64,000 bases of DNA from Paracidovorax avenae ATCC 19860. Its GTDB lineage: Bacteria; Pseudomonadota; Gammaproteobacteria; Burkholderiales; Burkholderiaceae_C. Positions within the stretch are counted from its first letter, which is position 1, and each line of letters opens with the position of its first letter. Location of the stretch: positions 1,798,001 to 1,862,000 of the forward strand of contig NC_015138.1 of assembly GCF_000176855.2 (NCBI RefSeq), in the 5' to 3' direction. Of the stretch, positions 43,211 through 51,644 are shown one piece after another. The notes under the pieces were generated by a model. The model searched no databases and was not told the DNA's origin. It was given only the letters and a program-made list of their open reading frames with translations. The translations under genes and the position numbers were made by a program.

Positions 43211-44220
43211 GGCGCGGCTCCGGGAACGGGGCAGCCTTCCGCGATCAGGCCTTGCTGCTGCAGGTCGGCCCAGAGCGCTGCGGGAATGTCCTGCTCGAAC
43301 CAGCCCACGGTCTGGTCCAGCTGGGCCGGGTTGCGCGCGCCGGAGACGCACGATGCCACGGCGCCATGGGCCATCGGAAATTGCAGCGCGGCCGCTGGCA
43401 GGGCCACGCCGTGCGCGGCGCACGCCTCGTCCAGCGCCTGGGCACGCGCCAGCATGTCCGCCGGCGCATCCGCATAGTCGAACTTGCCGTTGCCCACCAG
43501 CAGCCCGGAGTTGAACGGACCGCCGATGACGATGGCACTGCCGAGCCGCTGGCATGTGTTCATGAGCGGCAGGCTATGCTGCTCCAGCAGCGTGTAGCGC
43601 CCGGCGAGCAGGGAGCAGTCCAGCCGCGTCTCCTGCAGGCTGTCGAGGATGACTTGGGCTTCGTTGACGCCCAGGCCGAAGCCGGCGATGCGGCCATCGG
43701 CCCGGAGCTCTTCCAGCGCGCGGAAGCCGCCTTGTGCCGTGAGGGCCTTCCAGTGCCCGGCGTTCCGGTCGCCATGGGTGTAGGTGCCGATGTCGTGCAC
43801 GAACAGCAGGTCGATGCGCTGCAGGCCGAGCCGCTGCAGGCTGTCCTCGAACGAGCGCATGACGCCGCCGTAGCTGTAGTCGTAGTCCGGGCGGAACGGC
43901 AGCGGGGCGGCCCAGCCGTTGTCCATCGGCTGCACGGAGGAATCGGGGCGCATCAGCCGGCCGACCTTGGTGCTGATGACGAAGGCATCGCGGGGCTGCT
44001 CGCGCAGGAAGGCGCCCACGCGGTGCTCGCTCAGCGTGTGCCCGTAGAAAGGGGCGGTGTCGAAGTAGCGCAGGCCGGCATCCCATGCCGCCTGCAGCGT
44101 GGCCCGGGCGTCTGCCTCGGACGTGGGCTTGTACAGCCCGGCCAGCGTGCCGCAACCCACGCCGAAGCGCGTGAGCCGTGCGGGGCCTTCGCCGATGCGG
44201 CGTGTTTCTGTGACCTTCAT
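43207..44220 (-). CDS. Aldo/keto reductase, D-threo-aldose (L-fucose/L-galactose) 1-dehydrogenase
   Basis: 337-residue aldo/keto-reductase-fold enzyme that oxidises the anomeric carbon of L-fucose, L-galactose and D-arabinose to the lactone. It has GVGCGTLAGLYKP, the AKR catalytic Asp/Tyr pair YFDTAPFYGHTLSE, the Lys in VISTKVGRLMRP and the His in LFVHDIGTYTHGD. GFGLGVNEAQVI and GGPFNSGLLV close the active site and contact the cofactor. ATG 44220 (MKVTETRRIGEGP) is the start. It is the first catabolic enzyme after the transporter genes. The D-threo-aldose dehydrogenase label comes from the family signature PDYDYSYGGVMRSFEDSLQRLGL. Confidence 0.85.
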   Translation of the reverse strand: MKVTETRRIGEGPARLTRFGVGCGTLAGLYKPTSEADARATLQAAWDAGLRYFDTAPFYGHTLSEHRVGAFLREQPRDAFVISTKVGRLMRPDSSVQPMDNGWAAPLPFRPDYDYSYGGVMRSFEDSLQRLGLQRIDLLFVHDIGTYTHGDRNAGHWKALTAQGGFRALEELRADGRIAGFGLGVNEAQVILDSLQETRLDCSLLAGRYTLLEQHSLPLMNTCQRLGSAIVIGGPFNSGLLVGNGKFDYADAPADMLARAQALDEACAAHGVALPAAALQFPMAHGAVASCVSGARNPAQLDQTVGWFEQDIPAALWADLQQQGLIAEGCPVPGAAP

Positions 44221-44285
44221 GGTTCGGTGCGTGTGGTTTGCGGGGCGGGGGCGCATCCCACCAGTGCTGCGCCCCCAGGTGCTCG

Positions 44286-45227
44286 TCAGTAGAGAACCTT
44301 CTTCGCTTCAGGCTTGTCGATGTTGTCCTTGTTGACCATCACCACGCCGGTGTCGATCGCCTTGGGCACCTTCTTGCCGCCGAGGATGTCGGCGATGGTT
44401 TTGACGCCGAGGTGGCCCATCTGGTAGGAGCCCTGCACGGCGATCGCCTCGAACGTGCCGTCCTTCACGAACTTCTGCAGGTCATCGTTGCCGTCGAAGC
44501 CGATGGCCACCACCTTGCCGGCCTTGCCGGACTGCACCAGCGCCCGGCCGGCGCCGACGGCGGTCGGCTCGTTGGCCGCGAAGAGGCCCTTGAGGTCGGG
44601 GTGCGAAGCCAGCACGTCGGTGGTCTGGTTCATCGCGGTCGCCATCTGCGACTGCGAGTAGAAGGGGCCGACGATCTGCAGCTTGGAGTTCTTCTGGATG
44701 TAGTCCTTGAAGCCGCCGACGCGCCCGATCTCGGAGCCGGCACCGGCAACGTACGACATGACCGCGACCTTGCCCGTGGTGCCGATCCTGGCGATGAGTT
44801 GCTTCGCGCAGAGCTCGCCGGCCAGCTTGTTGTCGGTGGACAGGAACGACTGGTAGTAGTTCTTGCCGGCGTCGGACACCATCGAGTCGATCAGCACGAC
44901 GGGAATGCGGGCCTCCCAGGCTTTCTTGAGGGCCGGGATGAGCGCATCCGGATCCGAGGGGGCGAGCACGATGCCGGCCACCTTGCGGTTCACCGCGTTC
45001 TCGACCAGGTTCACCTCCTCGGCGATGGCCGATTCGGAAGCGGGGCCGGAGAACGTCATGGTATGGCCCTTGACGTCCTTGATGGCGTCCTCCGCGCCCT
45101 TGTTGACGTTCTGCCAGAACGTCGAATTGACGGTCTTGACGATCACGGCGATTTCACCGGCCGACGCGGTGCCGCACGCCAGGGCGATGGCGGTCAAACC
45201 CAGCAAGCGGGTCACGATCTTCTTCAC
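44286..45227 (-). CDS. ABC sugar transporter, periplasmic binding protein
   Basis: 313-residue ribose-binding-protein-type solute receptor. The GTG start at 45227 is chosen because GAGGAGAC lies 7-14 nt upstream. Signal peptide VKKIVTRLLGLTAIALACGTASA (1-23). The Peripla_BP_4 fold shows VKTVNSTFWQNVNKGAE, GIVLAPSDPDALIPALKKA, PVVLIDSMVSD, FLSTDNKLAG and LFAANEPTAVGAGRAL, the hinge-proximal sugar-binding positions of the RbsB family. It is encoded with matching permease and ATPase genes upstream and L-sugar enzymes downstream. Ligand is inferred to be the operon's sugar. Confidence 0.9.
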   Translation of the reverse strand: MKKIVTRLLGLTAIALACGTASAGEIAVIVKTVNSTFWQNVNKGAEDAIKDVKGHTMTFSGPASESAIAEEVNLVENAVNRKVAGIVLAPSDPDALIPALKKAWEARIPVVLIDSMVSDAGKNYYQSFLSTDNKLAGELCAKQLIARIGTTGKVAVMSYVAGAGSEIGRVGGFKDYIQKNSKLQIVGPFYSQSQMATAMNQTTDVLASHPDLKGLFAANEPTAVGAGRALVQSGKAGKVVAIGFDGNDDLQKFVKDGTFEAIAVQGSYQMGHLGVKTIADILGGKKVPKAIDTGVVMVNKDNIDKPEAKKVLY

Positions 45228-45294
45228 TTTTTGTCTCCTCGAGGATGAATACACACAGGGGGCAGGAAACCTTCGCCGGAGCCGCTGCCAGGGG

Positions 45295-46278
45295 CTATTT
45301 CCGGTTGCGCAGCTGGTCGATCCACACGGTGAGCAGGATGACCAGTCCGATGATGATTTGCTGGGTGAAGGCCGACACGCCGTTCATGTTCAGCCCGTTG
45401 CGCAGGATGCCGATCACGAACGAGCCGATGGCGGTCCCCGAGATGGTTCCCACGCCGCCGATCAGCGAGGTGCCGCCGATCACGGAGGCCGCGATGGCGT
45501 CGAGTTCGTACATCACGCCTTCGTTGGGCTGGGCCGTCACGAGGCGCGACATCAGCACGCAGCCGGTCAGGCCCGCCAGGGCGCCGGAGACCACGTAGGT
45601 GAACAGCACCACGGCATTCACCTTCACGCCCGACAGGCGGGCCGCTTCCGCGTTGGAACCGACGGCGTGGATGTGCCGCCCCAGGCGTGTGCGGGTGAGC
45701 AGGATGGACGCCGCGACGGCGATGACGACCATCAGCACCACCGGGTACGGAATGCCCGGGAAGGTGACGTCCGGGAAGCCCTGGGCGTCGATGCGCTCGA
45801 TGCGGAACAACGAGCCGTTGCCCAGCTCGCCGAAGGATTCGCCCAGGCCGGACACGGCGCGGGCCCCGGTGATCTGCAGCGCCACGCCGCGCGCGACCAG
45901 CATCATGCCCAGCGTGGCGATGAAGGGCGGCAGCTTCGCCTGGGTCACCAGCAGGCCGTTGATCGCGCCGCAGGCCGCGCCGGCGAGGATGCCGAGCGCC
46001 ATGCCGATGGGGACCGGCATGCCGGCCTTCACGGCCAGTGCCGCCAGCACCCCGGCCAGCGCCAGCACCGAGCCCACGGAGAGGTCGATGCCGCCGGCGA
46101 TGATCACGAAGGTGGCGCCCACGCCCAGCAGCGCGATCGACGTGACCTGGAGCGCCACCGTCATGCCGTTGCCGACGGTGAAGAAGGCTTCGCTCGTGAG
46201 GGAGAAGACCAGCACGAGCAGGAGCAATCCGGCCAGCGCGGCGAACTTCTGGATGAGATCTTTACGGCGGTCGTTCAT
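45295..46278 (-). CDS. ABC sugar transporter permease (RbsC type)
   Basis: 327-residue integral membrane protein of the BPD_transp_2 family with about ten helices. It includes IALLGVGATFVIIAGGIDLSVGSVLALAGV, the conserved EAA-like GGIDLSVG motif, and GSNAEAARLSGVKVNAVV with the cytoplasmic loop that touches the ATPase. GGTSLIGGVGTISGTAIGSFVIGIL matches the C-terminal signature. It overlaps the end of the ATPase gene (ATGA) and precedes the binding-protein gene by 67 nt. Confidence 0.92.
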   Translation of the reverse strand: MNDRRKDLIQKFAALAGLLLLVLVFSLTSEAFFTVGNGMTVALQVTSIALLGVGATFVIIAGGIDLSVGSVLALAGVLAALAVKAGMPVPIGMALGILAGAACGAINGLLVTQAKLPPFIATLGMMLVARGVALQITGARAVSGLGESFGELGNGSLFRIERIDAQGFPDVTFPGIPYPVVLMVVIAVAASILLTRTRLGRHIHAVGSNAEAARLSGVKVNAVVLFTYVVSGALAGLTGCVLMSRLVTAQPNEGVMYELDAIAASVIGGTSLIGGVGTISGTAIGSFVIGILRNGLNMNGVSAFTQQIIIGLVILLTVWIDQLRNRK

Positions 46279-47831
46279 GGGGCAATCGGTTCGAGGGCGG
46301 AGAGGCGCACGGGGGCGGGGGACGCTGCGGGCGCGGCACCGGCCGTGCCGCAGCCGGACGCGTAATGCATGATTTCTTCCTGATGGGTGTCCTGGGTTCG
46401 CAGCACCTTCGTGAGGCGCCCTTCGTGGAAGACGGCGACGCGGTCGGTCAGGCCCATGATTTCGGGCAGTTCCGAACTGATCAGGATCACGCCGACGCCC
46501 TCGGCGGCCAGGCGGTCCATGAGCTCGTAGATCGAATACTTGGCGCCCACGTCGATGCCGCGCGTGGGTTCATCGAAGATGAACACGCGGGCCTGGCGGA
46601 ACAGCCACTTGCTGATGGCCACCTTCTGCTGGTTGCCGCCGGAGAGCAGCCTGGCGACCTGGTGCGGGCCCGAGGTTCGGATGCCGAGCGACTGGATGAA
46701 GTGCTGCGCGGCCGCGGTTTCGGCGCTGGAATCGACGAACCCGGCGCGCCCGCACACCGCGCCCATGTGGGCCAGCGTGATGTTCTGCGCCACCGTCATC
46801 TTCACCGCCAGGCCATCGGCCTTCCGGTCTTCCGATACGTAGGCGATGCCCTGGCGGATCGCGTCGCTGGGGCTGCGGATGGCGAGCTCCTGGCCGTGCA
46901 GGCGGACCGAGCCGCCATCCTTGGGGTCGGCGCCGAAGAGGGCCCGGGCGACCTCGGTGCGCCCCGCGCCCATGAGGCCTGCGAACCCGAGGATCTCGCC
47001 GCGCTGGAGATCGAAGCTCACGGGGGCGAAAACGCTCCTGCGGTGCAGGTCGCGCACTTCCAGGATCGTCTCCGGCTGCAGCTGGCGGGTGCGCGGCGGG
47101 AACTTGTCTTCCAGCGCACGCCCCACCATCATCGCCACGATGCCGTCCACCGTGGTCTCGGAGAAGGCGCAGCAGCCGGCGCACCTGCCGTCGCGCAGCA
47201 CGGTCACCCGGTCCACGATCTGCGCCATCTCGTCGAGGCGGTGGGAGATATAGACGACGCCCACACCGCCGGCCTTGAGTTCGTGGATGACCTTGAACAG
47301 CTGTGTCGTCTCCGATTCGGTCAGTGACGAGGTCGGCTCGTCCATGATCAGGACCGTGGCATTCATCGAGAGGGCCTTGGCGATCTCGACCATCTGCTGC
47401 TGGGCCACCGACAGCGACTTCACCAGCACATCCGGGCCGATGCTCACCCCCAGCCGGTCGAGGCACCGCTGCGCATCCGTGCGCAACCGTGCCCGGTCGA
47501 TGAACCAGCCGCGCCGGGGCTCGCGTGCCAGGTAGATGTTTTCCGCCACCGACAGGTGCGGGATCAGGTTCAGTTCCTGGTGAATGATGACGATTCCCAG
47601 CCCCTCGGCCACCTGGGTCGTGGGGAACCTCACCGGGTCGCCGCGGAAGGCGATGCTTCCGCCATCGGGTTGGTACACCCCGCTCATGATCTTCATGAGG
47701 GTGGACTTGCCTGCGCCGTTCTCGCCGCACAGGGCATGCACTTCGCCTGCGTGGACTTCGAAATCCACGCCGTGCAGCACGGGCGTGCCGTCGAAACCCT
47801 TGCGGATTCCTTCGAGCTTCAGGAGCGGCAT
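46275..47831 (-). CDS. ABC sugar transporter ATP-binding protein (RbsA type)
   Basis: 518-residue ATPase with two fused nucleotide-binding domains, as in RbsA/MglA. First domain: Walker A CGENGAGKSTLMKIMSG, the Q-loop, LSVAQQQMVEIAKAL signature and Walker B VLIMDEPTSSLTESE. Second domain: FAGLMGAGRTEVARALFG in place of a classical Walker A, LLSGGNQQKVAISKWL and VFIFDEPTRGIDVGAK. First gene of the long operon. The ATG at 47831 (MPLLKLEGIRKGF) matches the family start; an in-frame GTG at 47873 would add 14 residues. GntR-type operators lie just upstream. Confidence 0.93.
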   Translation of the reverse strand: MPLLKLEGIRKGFDGTPVLHGVDFEVHAGEVHALCGENGAGKSTLMKIMSGVYQPDGGSIAFRGDPVRFPTTQVAEGLGIVIIHQELNLIPHLSVAENIYLAREPRRGWFIDRARLRTDAQRCLDRLGVSIGPDVLVKSLSVAQQQMVEIAKALSMNATVLIMDEPTSSLTESETTQLFKVIHELKAGGVGVVYISHRLDEMAQIVDRVTVLRDGRCAGCCAFSETTVDGIVAMMVGRALEDKFPPRTRQLQPETILEVRDLHRRSVFAPVSFDLQRGEILGFAGLMGAGRTEVARALFGADPKDGGSVRLHGQELAIRSPSDAIRQGIAYVSEDRKADGLAVKMTVAQNITLAHMGAVCGRAGFVDSSAETAAAQHFIQSLGIRTSGPHQVARLLSGGNQQKVAISKWLFRQARVFIFDEPTRGIDVGAKYSIYELMDRLAAEGVGVILISSELPEIMGLTDRVAVFHEGRLTKVLRTQDTHQEEIMHYASGCGTAGAAPAASPAPVRLSALEPIAP

Positions 47832-47894
47832 CGCGTGGCGAGCGTTCGCGCTGGGTGGGAGATCGGCTTGCACGGTAGTCTGTTTTGGTCAGAT

Positions 47895-48034
47895 CACATT
47901 GGTAAGGCCAATGTGCCATGAAACGCTAGCTGTCTTACCAGTGGAAACCCCAGGGGGGTGTTTTCCGGGACTCGCGGGGTCATTGCGACCCTGGGTTAAG
48001 CTTCGGTCCACAATGTGGCCTTACCAGTTGGCCA
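47895..48034. promoter_or_regulatory. Repeated GntR-type operators between sugar operon and regulator
   Basis: Three related elements: CACATTGG-TAAGG-CCAATGTG (47895-47915), TTACCAG within TGTCTTACCAGTGG (47931-47944) and GGCCTTACCAG within TGGCCTTACCAGTTGGCCA (48016-48034). On one strand or the other each reads TGGTAAGRC, matching the TGGT-N-ACCA style of FCD-type GntR operators. The first covers the region just upstream of the transporter operon, the last sits 32 nt before the regulator gene start. Confidence 0.7.
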
Positions 48035-48065
48035 TGCAGGCAGACATAGGACACGCGGAGGACTC

Positions 48066-48797
48066 ATGCTCTTTTCACCCAAGGCCACGGACCCGCGCCG
48101 TCTGTACCAGCAGGTGGCTGACCAGATCCGGCAACTGATCGAGCGCGGTAATTACCCGCCAGGGGCACGGCTTCCCTCCGAACGCGACCTGGCCATCCAA
48201 CTGAGCGTCTCGCGGCCTTCGCTGCGGGAGGCCTTGATCGCGCTCGAAATCCAGGGCCGGGTCGAGATCCGGATGGGGTCGGGCGTGTATGTGTGCGCGA
48301 TGCCTGCGGCGGATGCGGCCGAACCCCTGGCGCTGGGCGAGAGCCCCAGCGAACTGATGCAGGCCCGTTCGGTGCTGGAAGGTGCGGTCATCTCTCTGGC
48401 GGCCGCCCAGGCCACGCGGCAGGGGCTGGAGCGGGTGCGCGCCAGCATGGACGGCATGCGCCAGGACGTCAGGCGGGGGCAATCGCCGGTGGACAGCGAC
48501 CGCCGCTTCCACGTGGCGATCGCAGAACTGACGGGCAACTCCATCCTGGCGCGCATGGTGGGGGAGCTGTTCGACGGCCGCCATGGGCAGATCGCCACGC
48601 GTGTCTCCAGGGGCGCGGAAACCAGCCGCACCTGGGAATCCGCGCTGCAGGAGCACGAGAAGATCTATGCGGCGCTGGAGGCCCGCGACCCGCAGCAGGC
48701 GTCTGCCGCGATGTTCAACCACCTGCTGGCGTCGAAGGAGCGGTGGATCGAGCAGGCCTCGGGCGCCGGCGGCGATTCCTCTGCACACGAGCGGTAG
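48066..48797 (+). CDS. GntR-family (FadR/FCD subfamily) regulator of the sugar operon
   Basis: 243-residue transcription factor. N-terminal winged helix at residues 10-75 (LYQQVADQIRQLIERGNYPP, LPSERDLAIQLSVSRPSLREALIALE, VYVCAMP) and a C-terminal FCD effector domain (LMQARSVLEGAVISLAAAQ, DRRFHVAIAELTGNSILARMV, QEHEKIYAALEARD) with the metal-ligand histidines. ATG 48066 has GCGGAGG 7-11 nt upstream; an upstream ATG-like start at 48015 would place coding sequence inside the operator. Divergent from the transporter operon, probably repressing it until an acid sugar intermediate binds. Confidence 0.9.
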   Translation: MLFSPKATDPRRLYQQVADQIRQLIERGNYPPGARLPSERDLAIQLSVSRPSLREALIALEIQGRVEIRMGSGVYVCAMPAADAAEPLALGESPSELMQARSVLEGAVISLAAAQATRQGLERVRASMDGMRQDVRRGQSPVDSDRRFHVAIAELTGNSILARMVGELFDGRHGQIATRVSRGAETSRTWESALQEHEKIYAALEARDPQQASAAMFNHLLASKERWIEQASGAGGDSSAHER

Positions 48798-48807
48798 CCG
48801 CACTGGC

Positions 48808-49767
48808 TCATGGCCGGATGCGCGGCGCCACGCGCGAGGCCCAGAGTGTCACGACCACCGGCGTGAGGATGGCGGTGACCACCACGCAGGCCGCCACCAG
48901 GGCCGTGGCCGCAGGCGCGGCGGGAGCGAACTGCGGCGCGGCCTGGGCCACGAGGTGCGGCGTCGCGACGGCGGCACCCGCCGTGCTCGACGCCGCGATG
49001 CCCGCAGTGCCCCGGCCGCCGCCGAGCACGATGTCGGCCACGACGAGGGCCAGGCCCGACACGGCCATCACCGCGACGGCCAGCAGGACGCCCAGCACGC
49101 CGGTATGCACGATCACCGCCAGGTCGATGGTGTTGCCCAGCGAAAACGCGAAGAACGGGATCAGGATCCGCGTGGCCCTGCCGAAGAATTCGCGCAGTTC
49201 CGGGTCGAGATTGCCCAGCGCGAATCCGGCCAGGAAGGGAATGAGCACGCCCACCAGCAGGTGCGGCTCGAACACGGCCCGTCCGGTGGCGCCCAGGATG
49301 AGCATGGTCACCAGGGGACCGGACTCCATGCCGATCAGCACCGCGGCGCCGGCTTCCTCCCTGGTGCCGTACTGCTCCATCAGCGATGCATAGAGGCCGG
49401 CATTGGTCATGTCCATGGCGGCCACCACGGCCAGCACCGACAGGCCGGCGAAGAAGCCGGACTGAATGCCTTCCACCGGCAGCCAGCGCGAAAGCAGGAA
49501 GGCCGCCAGCCACGTCGTACCGATCTTCGCCGCTATCAGCGAGCCGGACTTGCGCAGCACCGTGCCGGTGGCGCGGACATGGATCGACGCGCCCAGGCAG
49601 AACAGCCAGACCGCGAGGATCGGCACCACGCCCGTGATGAGCCCGTTGGTGAACGAGCCGAAATATTTGCCCGTGCCGGGCCAGAAGGTGTGCAGCACCG
49701 CGCCCAGCAGCAGCGGCACCAGCATCATCCCGCCAGGAATCTTTTCAATGGTGGATTTGATTTTCAC
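48808..49767 (-). CDS. kdgT: 2-Keto-3-deoxygluconate permease
   Basis: Secondary transporter for KDG of about 319 residues and ten helices. [25 protein letters not shown] and [29 protein letters not shown] are near-identical in pattern to E. coli KdgT, and [16 protein letters not shown] and [14 protein letters not shown] follow. A GTG at 49767 starts the family-like [13 protein letters not shown]; longer starts (for example ATG 49809) add residues not seen in KdgT. Convergent with the GntR gene (10 nt between stops), divergent from the SDR operon. It brings in the same intermediate that UxaA makes inside the cell. Confidence 0.9.
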   Translation of the reverse strand: MKIKSTIEKIPGGMMLVPLLLGAVLHTFWPGTGKYFGSFTNGLITGVVPILAVWLFCLGASIHVRATGTVLRKSGSLIAAKIGTTWLAAFLLSRWLPVEGIQSGFFAGLSVLAVVAAMDMTNAGLYASLMEQYGTREEAGAAVLIGMESGPLVTMLILGATGRAVFEPHLLVGVLIPFLAGFALGNLDPELREFFGRATRILIPFFAFSLGNTIDLAVIVHTGVLGVLLAVAVMAVSGLALVVADIVLGGGRGTAGIAASSTAGAAVATPHLVAQAAPQFAPAAPAATALVAACVVVTAILTPVVVTLWASRVAPRIRP

Positions 49768-49979
49768 GATGCATCCATTTCTTGCTCCAAGCAGTGCAGA
49801 AGTTCTCATGGATGAAATCAATTTTTGCAAGAGAAATCGATGGTGCTTTCCCTTGGTCGCGAGATAGGTTCTGTGGTTTCGGGTAAACCCGGATTCTTCC
49901 GGTCTTGCCCACCCAGCATCATGCGTGTAGTTCAAAATTCGATTTCATTAGAGAAATCTACTTTCAAGCAAGGATGCGC
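49768..49979. promoter_or_regulatory. Divergent promoter region with repeated GAGAAATC elements
   Basis: AT-rich 212-nt region between kdgT and the SDR gene. AGAGAAATC occurs at 49830-49838 and 49950-49958; the second is part of the inverted repeat GATTTC-ATTAGA-GAAATC (49941-49958), and a further TGAAATC lies at 49813-49819. These are candidate sites for the IclR-type regulator encoded downstream. Confidence 0.45.
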
Positions 49980-50750
49980 ATGAAGCGAGTGCAAGGAAAG
50001 ACGGCCCTGGTCACCGCCGCGGGCCGGGGCATCGGCCGGGCGAGCGCACTGGCGCTGGCACGCGAAGGCGCCACCGTGTGGGCCACCGACGTGGACGACC
50101 AGGCACTGGCCGAACTGGCCGCCGAGGCCGCGGGCGAAGGGCTGGCCGCGCTGGAGACGGCACGCCTGGACGTGCTCGACACCGCCGCCGTCACAGCCTT
50201 CGCCGGGCGCGCCGGCAAGCTGGACGTGCTGTTCAACTGCGCGGGCTTCGTGCACAGCGGCTCGATCCTGCAGTGCGAGGAAAAGGACTGGGACTTCAGC
50301 TTCGACCTGAACGCCAAGGCCATGTACCGCACCATCCGCGCGTTCCTGCCGGCGATGCTGGCGGGCGGCGGCGGCTCGATCATCAACATGGCCTCGGCCG
50401 CGTCGAGCGTGAAGGGCGTGCCCAACCGCTTCGCCTACGGCGCCTCGAAGGCGGCGGTGATCGGGCTGTCGAAGGCCGTTGCGGCCGACTTCGTGCAGCA
50501 GGGCATCCGCTGCAACGCCATCTGCCCCGGCACGGTGGAATCGCCTTCGCTGCAGGGCCGCATCCGCGCCCAGGCGCAGCAGGCCGGCACCGACGAGGCC
50601 TCGGTGCGTGCCGCGTTCGTGGCGCGCCAGCCCATCGGCCGCGTGGGCCGCGCCGAAGAGGTGGCCGCGCTGGTGGTGTACCTTGCGAGCGACGAGTCAT
50701 CCTTCACCACCGGCACCATCCACATGATCGATGGCGGCTGGTCCAACTGA
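49980..50750 (+). CDS. SDR dehydrogenase, probable 2-keto-3-deoxy-L-fuconate dehydrogenase
   Basis: 256-residue classical short-chain dehydrogenase. Cofactor motif TAAGRGIGRASALALAREG, NCAGFVHSGS, catalytic Ser in NMASAASSVKGVPN and YGASKAAVIGLSKAVAAD with the catalytic Tyr/Lys. The GVPNRFAYGASK stretch and the PSLQGRIRAQAQQ insertion are typical of enzymes that oxidise C4 of 2-keto-3-deoxy-L-fuconate. The FAH-type hydrolase downstream would act on the product. ATG 49980 preferred (AAGGA 6 nt upstream) over ATG 49974. Confidence 0.85.
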   Translation: MKRVQGKTALVTAAGRGIGRASALALAREGATVWATDVDDQALAELAAEAAGEGLAALETARLDVLDTAAVTAFAGRAGKLDVLFNCAGFVHSGSILQCEEKDWDFSFDLNAKAMYRTIRAFLPAMLAGGGGSIINMASAASSVKGVPNRFAYGASKAAVIGLSKAVAADFVQQGIRCNAICPGTVESPSLQGRIRAQAQQAGTDEASVRAAFVARQPIGRVGRAEEVAALVVYLASDESSFTTGTIHMIDGGWSN

Positions 50751-50786
50751 CAACGCACCTCACCCATCATTCCCAGGAGATCGAAC

Positions 50787-51644
50787 ATGAAATTGGTACG
50801 CTACGGCCAGCCCGGCCAGGAAAAGCCGGGCCTGATCGACGCCCAGGGCCAGCTGCGCGACCTGTCGGCCCAGGTGGCGGACATCGACGGCGCCGCGCTG
50901 TCGCCCGCGTCGCTGCAAAAGCTCGCCGCCATCGATGCGGCCAGCCTGCCCGCGGTCAGCGGCCCGGTGCGCCATGGCCCGCCGGTGGCCCGCGTGGGCA
51001 AGATCATCTGCGTGGGCCTGAACTACGCCGACCATGCGGCCGAGACCGGCGCGCCGATCCCGGCCGAGCCCATCCTGTTCCTCAAGCCCAGCTCGTCCAT
51101 CATCGGGCCCGACGACACGGTGGTGATCCCGCGCGGCTCGGTCAAGACCGACTGGGAGGTGGAACTGGGCGTGGTGATCGGCAGGAAGGCCTCGTACGTC
51201 ACCGAAGCGGAGGCGCTGGATTACGTGGCCGGCTACACCATCGTCAACGACGTGTCGGAGCGTGAGTACCAGCTCGAACGCGGCGGCCAGTGGGACAAGG
51301 GCAAGGGCTGCGACACCTTCTCGCCCATCGGGCCGTGGATGGTGACCCGGGACGAGGTGGCCGACCCGCAGGCGCTGGCCCTGTGGCTCGAAGTCAACGG
51401 CAAGCGCTTCCAGGACGGCAGCACCCGCACCATGATCTTCGGCGTGGCGAAACTGGTGAGCTACATCAGCGAGTTCATGTCGCTGCTGCCGGGCGACATC
51501 ATCAGCACCGGCACCCCGCCGGGCGTGGGGCTGGGCCAGAAGCCGCCCGTGTACCTGAAGGCCGGCGACACCATGCGCGTGGGCATCCAGGGCCTGGGCG
51601 AGCAGCAGCAGGCCACGCGCGCCTGGTCGCGCGAACTGGAATGA
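50787..51644 (+). CDS. FAH-family hydrolase, probable 2,4-diketo-3-deoxy-L-fuconate hydrolase
   Basis: 285-residue fumarylacetoacetate-hydrolase-fold enzyme that would split 2,4-diketo-3-deoxy-L-fuconate into pyruvate and L-lactate. Metal-site residues are in PILFLKPSSSIIGPDD, KTDWEVELGVVIGRK, YTIVNDVSEREYQ and the FGVAKLVSYISEFMSLLPGDIISTGTPPGVG closing motif. The VGLNYADHAAE segment is characteristic of this subgroup. It lies 36 nt after the SDR gene and overlaps the IclR gene start (ATGA). Confidence 0.88.
   Translation: MKLVRYGQPGQEKPGLIDAQGQLRDLSAQVADIDGAALSPASLQKLAAIDAASLPAVSGPVRHGPPVARVGKIICVGLNYADHAAETGAPIPAEPILFLKPSSSIIGPDDTVVIPRGSVKTDWEVELGVVIGRKASYVTEAEALDYVAGYTIVNDVSEREYQLERGGQWDKGKGCDTFSPIGPWMVTRDEVADPQALALWLEVNGKRFQDGSTRTMIFGVAKLVSYISEFMSLLPGDIISTGTPPGVGLGQKPPVYLKAGDTMRVGIQGLGEQQQATRAWSRELE

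Noticed and set aside
38132..43477. Two long plus-strand frames across the sugar operon
   Set aside because: They run opposite to well-supported uxaA, uxaB, lgoD and lactonase genes and have no family motifs or ribosome sites.
37300..44220. Reading the operon as L-rhamnose catabolism because of the rhamnose-type mutarotase
   Set aside because: The other enzymes (AKR D-threo-aldose type, LgoD-, UxaB-, UxaA- and KdgK-like) fit L-galactose; no rhamnose isomerase, kinase, rhamnonate dehydratase or rhamnulose-phosphate aldolase gene is present.
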